64,000 bases of DNA, taken from NCBI GenBank assembly GCA_944989445.1, contig CALYLW010000043.1, positions 825,001-889,000 on the forward strand. The letters run 5' to 3'. A program made the translations under genes and the position numbers. The DNA is from Ampullaceana balthica (taxonomy: Eukaryota; Mollusca; Gastropoda; Lymnaeidae). Under the pieces are notes generated by a model. It saw only the letters and a list, made by a program, of their open reading frames with translations, did not search any database and was not told the DNA's origin. Positions 61,141-64,000 of the stretch are shown here, in pieces. Within the stretch, counting starts at the first letter, position 1. The number at the start of each line of letters is the position of its first letter.

Positions 61141-61636
61141 AACCTGTAAAAACAAGTTTTTGACTGAATCCTTTATGTACGAGACATAACTAAGAGAATG
61201 TTCATTATAATACGTAGCGCAAGACAATCCAAAAATACAAAATTTTAGTTATGTCTCGCAAAACGTGTTATTGCGCACAGATAGGGAATATGTTTATAAA
61301 AAGTATTGTCAATATAATGCGCACCAAATCGCGCAACAGGAAAGTATTAATAAAAATGTCGTTCAATATAATACGCACCCGCGACACACTATCTCAAAAA
61401 TTTAACATGATACATAGAGATAAATAAAATAAACTAAAAATTCAATGATTTAATTACAGTACATGCGATCGATCCAAAATTTTGATACATCATTTTTACA
61501 ATCGGCACGAGTCGGCCTGCAAAATTCAGCTCGCTAGCTTACGACGAAGTGGGTTAAAAATCGATCCAAAGTTTTTTCGACAAACAAGCAAGCAATCAAC
61601 CAGACGCCACGAGTTAATATAAAGGATTTAAAAAAT
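61141..61636 (-). mobile_element. unclassified repeat U1, copy e (reverse)
   Basis: Reverse orientation: starts ACAAGTTTTTGACTGAATCC and ends GAGTTAATATAAAGGATTTA. Same divergent subfamily as copy c. Confidence 0.65.
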
Positions 61637-61989
61637 ACAAAATTTTAGTTATGTGTCGTAAAACATGTTTAATATTATGCGCACCGATCGGGAATATGTT
61701 TATAAAAAGTATTGTAAATAAAATACGACCCTTATTGCGCGACAGGAAAGTTTGTTCAATATAATACGCACCACGACACAATAGCAAAAAAAGTTAACAT
61801 GTTACATAAAGATAAATAAAGATAATCCAAAAATTCAGTAATTTAATTACGGTACATTCGATTTATCTGAAATTTCGATACATCATTTTTATCATCGGCA
61901 CAAATCTGCCTTTTAAGTTTTCAGCTCTCTAGCTTACGAGGAAGTGGGTTTAAAAGCAGAAACCACGAGTTAATATAAAGAATTTAAAC
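61634..61989 (-). mobile_element. unclassified repeat U1, copy f (truncated tandem duplicate)
   Basis: Repeats 61229-61636 from ATACAAAATTTTAGTTATGT to TTAATATAAAGAATTT with many differences, adjoining copy e directly. Confidence 0.6.
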
Positions 61990-62329
61990 ATATTCTATGA
62001 TGATAAGCTTATTGAAAAAATAAAATTGAAATTCAATGCCAATGGAATGTGGTTTTTTTTCAAATTTATATGTATTTACAGATATTGTAAGGCTCCATGA
62101 AGGCTATGCGTGGACGACATGGACCTGGAACTGCAGATGAGATGAATCGTTGTTGGGAATGAGACGCCACTGCAATCGGATGGACTTATTTGACTGCCAT
62201 GTAGTGTATCGATCTGTGTGACACTCGCCTCAACAGGCAAGCTGTGACAATAGCCTCGTATAATAGGGCAAATCTGGGCAGTGCGCAGTCTCACTATCAC
62301 TGACGACAACTGCATACCCACGATAACGC

Positions 62330-62880
62330 TACGATAGAGCGCTGTGTAGCCATGTTGACCCTGTGTAGCCACGTGTAGCCATGTTGAACAGTTGCAACCA
62401 TGGTGATTTTGTGTAGCCATGTTGACCTCTTGTAGCCATGTTGAACATGTGTAGCAATGTTGACCTCTTGTAGCCATGTTGACCTCTTGTAGCCATGTTG
62501 ACCTCTTGCAGCCATGTTGAACATGTGTAGCAATGTTGACCTCTTGTAGCCATGTTGACCTCTTGTAGCCATGTTGACCTCTTGTAGCCATGTTGACCTC
62601 TTGTAGCCATGTTGACCTCTTGTAGCCATGTTGAACATGTGTAGCAATGTTGACCTCTTGTAGCCATGTTGACCTCTTGTAGCCATGTTGATTTTGTGTA
62701 GCCATGTTGATTTTGTGTAGCCATGTTGACCTCTTGTAGCCATGTTGATTTTGTTTAGCCATGTTGATTTTGTGTAGCCATGTTGACCTCTTGTAGCCAT
62801 GCTGATTTTGTGTAGCCATGCTGATCGTTTGTAGCCATGTTGACATTATGTATCATGTTGACCGTATGTGTCCATGTTGA
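62330..62880 (-). repeat. 19-bp minisatellite
   Basis: About 28 tandem copies of TGTAGCCATGTTGACCTCT, with GATTTTG, AACATG and CAATG variants; some variant units recur as blocks. Because 19 is not a multiple of three, all three minus frames cycle through the unit and stay open, producing apparent 131-256-codon proteins with a 19-residue repeat. I do not regard these as genes. Confidence 0.9.
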
Positions 62881-63387
62881 ACGAGTCTATAAATACTGAC
62901 CTATAAATGCGTGTTCACCTAGTACAGCCAAGTTGACCAGGTAAACCAACATTTGATTGCCAACTCTGTAAACTAGGCATATGATCTGTATTCAATTAAG
63001 TTTTGAAAACTTTAAGTGATGAAACGTGTGCTGTAGCCATTGCAAAGTTTTTTTCTGATGTCTAAAATGTAAATAAATGTAAATAAGTGATAAACATACT
63101 AAATTACCCCCTCCCCCCCCACCCCCCAAAAGACACGCAAAAAAAAACCCAACAAAAATCGCTAATATAATCGATGCTACTCAACAAACATTTGATTTAC
63201 TTAAGATATACGCATCCATCTTTCTTAACGTGTGTCTGTTTATTTATGTATATGTCTGTCAGTCTATCTATCTATCCATCTAACATCTCTTAAAAATGGC
63301 CAGATAAAAAACACAAGACAGATAAATCAATACAATAAGCATGTGTAAAAACCTCAGCACCATTATTTCGTTCACTTTTTTGTATAT
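62881..63387. other. no gene recognised
   Basis: AT-rich with a C-rich run at 63108-63126; nothing identifiable. Confidence 0.4.
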
Positions 63388-63617
63388 CTTCTTATCTTAT
63401 CTATATAGACGCTCCTTTTATGCAGAAGATAGTTGCGTCCACAGACCATGACAGATGATCTGTTGGCAAGTGATACATGTAGTTAGGTACCCATTCGGAG
63501 CGGGGTGACTCAGGGACGCCCTAGGCCCCGGGAACAAACCCTTGCCTTCACACGGATTCGAGCCCGTGACCATCGGTATGATAGTCCAGTGCGCTGCCAC
63601 TCGACCACCGCGTCCCC
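63388..63617 (-). mobile_element. tRNA-derived SINE
   Basis: Read on the minus strand from 63617. The head GGGGACGCGGTGGTCGAGTG contains an A box (GGTGGTCGAGTGG, 63597-63609) and a B box (GGCTCGAATCC, 63554-63564), spaced as in a tRNA, so RNA polymerase III would start at its 5' end. A tRNA-unrelated body follows. The tail GACGCAACTATCTTCTGCAT, AAAAGGAGCGTCT ends in GATAAGATAAG. That tail matches the 3' UTR of the LINE at 58630-59085. The anticodon loop is not tRNA-like enough, and the body too long, for a working tRNA gene. Confidence 0.85.
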
Positions 63618-64000
63618 TATATATCTATTTGTTATTATAAACAAATTTAGCTTAAACTCATAATTCTTAATTTCAAGTTGGGAATCGACAAAATGTGAAA
63701 AAGATTTAAGTTCGCTTTACCAGATCCTTAAATTAAAGATGAGAATTTCGTAGCTGTATAGCTGGAGTTTTTCATATTAGTTATGCTTGCATATCAGAAT
63801 AATTGATATTCGTTAAGGGTGTCAGCAAGAAAATAGCGTGATTGTTATATACGACACTCGCTAAGACTATCTACAGGGGTAGTCTACACATTACTTTATA
63901 CTTTATAGTGATATTAATTCTCTTTTCTTACTAACCAGTTAATTTCTTATGACGTCACTTCTGATCTCTTGTTTTTTTAAATTTTTTAATTTTATTTATT
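63618..64000. other. no gene recognised
   Basis: AT-rich end of window; nothing identifiable. Confidence 0.4.

Noticed and set aside
62076..62846. 256-codon minus-strand ORF
   Set aside because: It is the 19-bp minisatellite read in one frame plus unrelated flank; overlapping frames are equally open.
63530..63617. tRNA gene on the minus strand
   Set aside because: A and B boxes are present, but the region continues into a SINE body with a LINE-type tail and lacks a clean cloverleaf, so I call it a SINE head.

Overview
This is eukaryotic, animal-type genomic DNA: AT-rich, packed with retrotransposon relics, hAT-type DNA transposons, microsatellites and satellites, and with no operons or bacterial genes. 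The LINE relatives (RTE-like and CR1/L2-like tails), a tRNA-derived SINE, Penelope-like remnants and hAT ends resembling the SPIN/Charlie group fit an invertebrate, possibly a gastropod mollusc. That assignment is inference; no host marker gene was found. No multi-exon host gene could be recognised. The only candidate host-gene start is a TATA box plus a short signal-peptide-like ORF near 1.6-1.9 kb.

The centrepiece is a complete LTR retrotransposon at 12521-18968. It has two 310-bp LTRs that look identical by eye, a 5-bp target duplication, and one uninterrupted 1484-codon Gag-Pol ORF. Its domain order is Gag zinc knuckle, protease, integrase (with a GPY module), reverse transcriptase, RNase H. 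Integrase lying upstream of RT in a Ty3/gypsy-like Pol is the hallmark of the Gmr1-like group, so this looks like a young, possibly active Gmr1-like element.

Layout: 1-2.4 kb, candidate small gene and a LINE tail; 3.1-6.4 kb, a decayed RTE-like LINE on the minus strand; 8.3-11.1 kb, a minisatellite, two copies of an unclassified approximately 540-bp repeat (called U1 here), and a hAT element (8-bp TSD) carrying one of those copies; 12.5-19 kb, the LTR element; 19.2-22.4 kb, a minisatellite, a second hAT relic, and a LINE tail split by a Penelope-like fragment; 23.4 kb, a 32-bp minisatellite; 29.8-31 kb, a MITE and a LINE tail; 31.7-34.0 kb, a 53-bp satellite organised into an 11-monomer, 584-bp higher-order repeat; 34.4-35.4 kb, a hAT MITE and another 32-bp minisatellite; 38.2-39.4 kb, more than 1.1 kb of GATA; 40.3-44.0 kb, a 3.75-kb hAT element with a decayed minus-strand transposase, itself invaded by a LINE tail and a MITE; 46.7-52.7 kb, MITEs, a SPIN-like hAT MITE, a foldback-like element and a pogo-like element; 53.1-55.9 kb, three tandem CAA/CAG-rich elements; 57.4 kb, a double hairpin; 58.1-59.1 kb, a Penelope 3' end and a CR1/L2-like LINE tail; 61-62 kb, two reverse U1 copies; 62.3-62.9 kb, a 19-bp minisatellite; 63.4-63.6 kb, a tRNA-derived SINE whose tail matches that LINE.

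Most elements are dead. They form a readable stratigraphy of nested insertions. The functional candidates are the LTR retrotransposon and, weakly, the 1.7-kb mini-gene.
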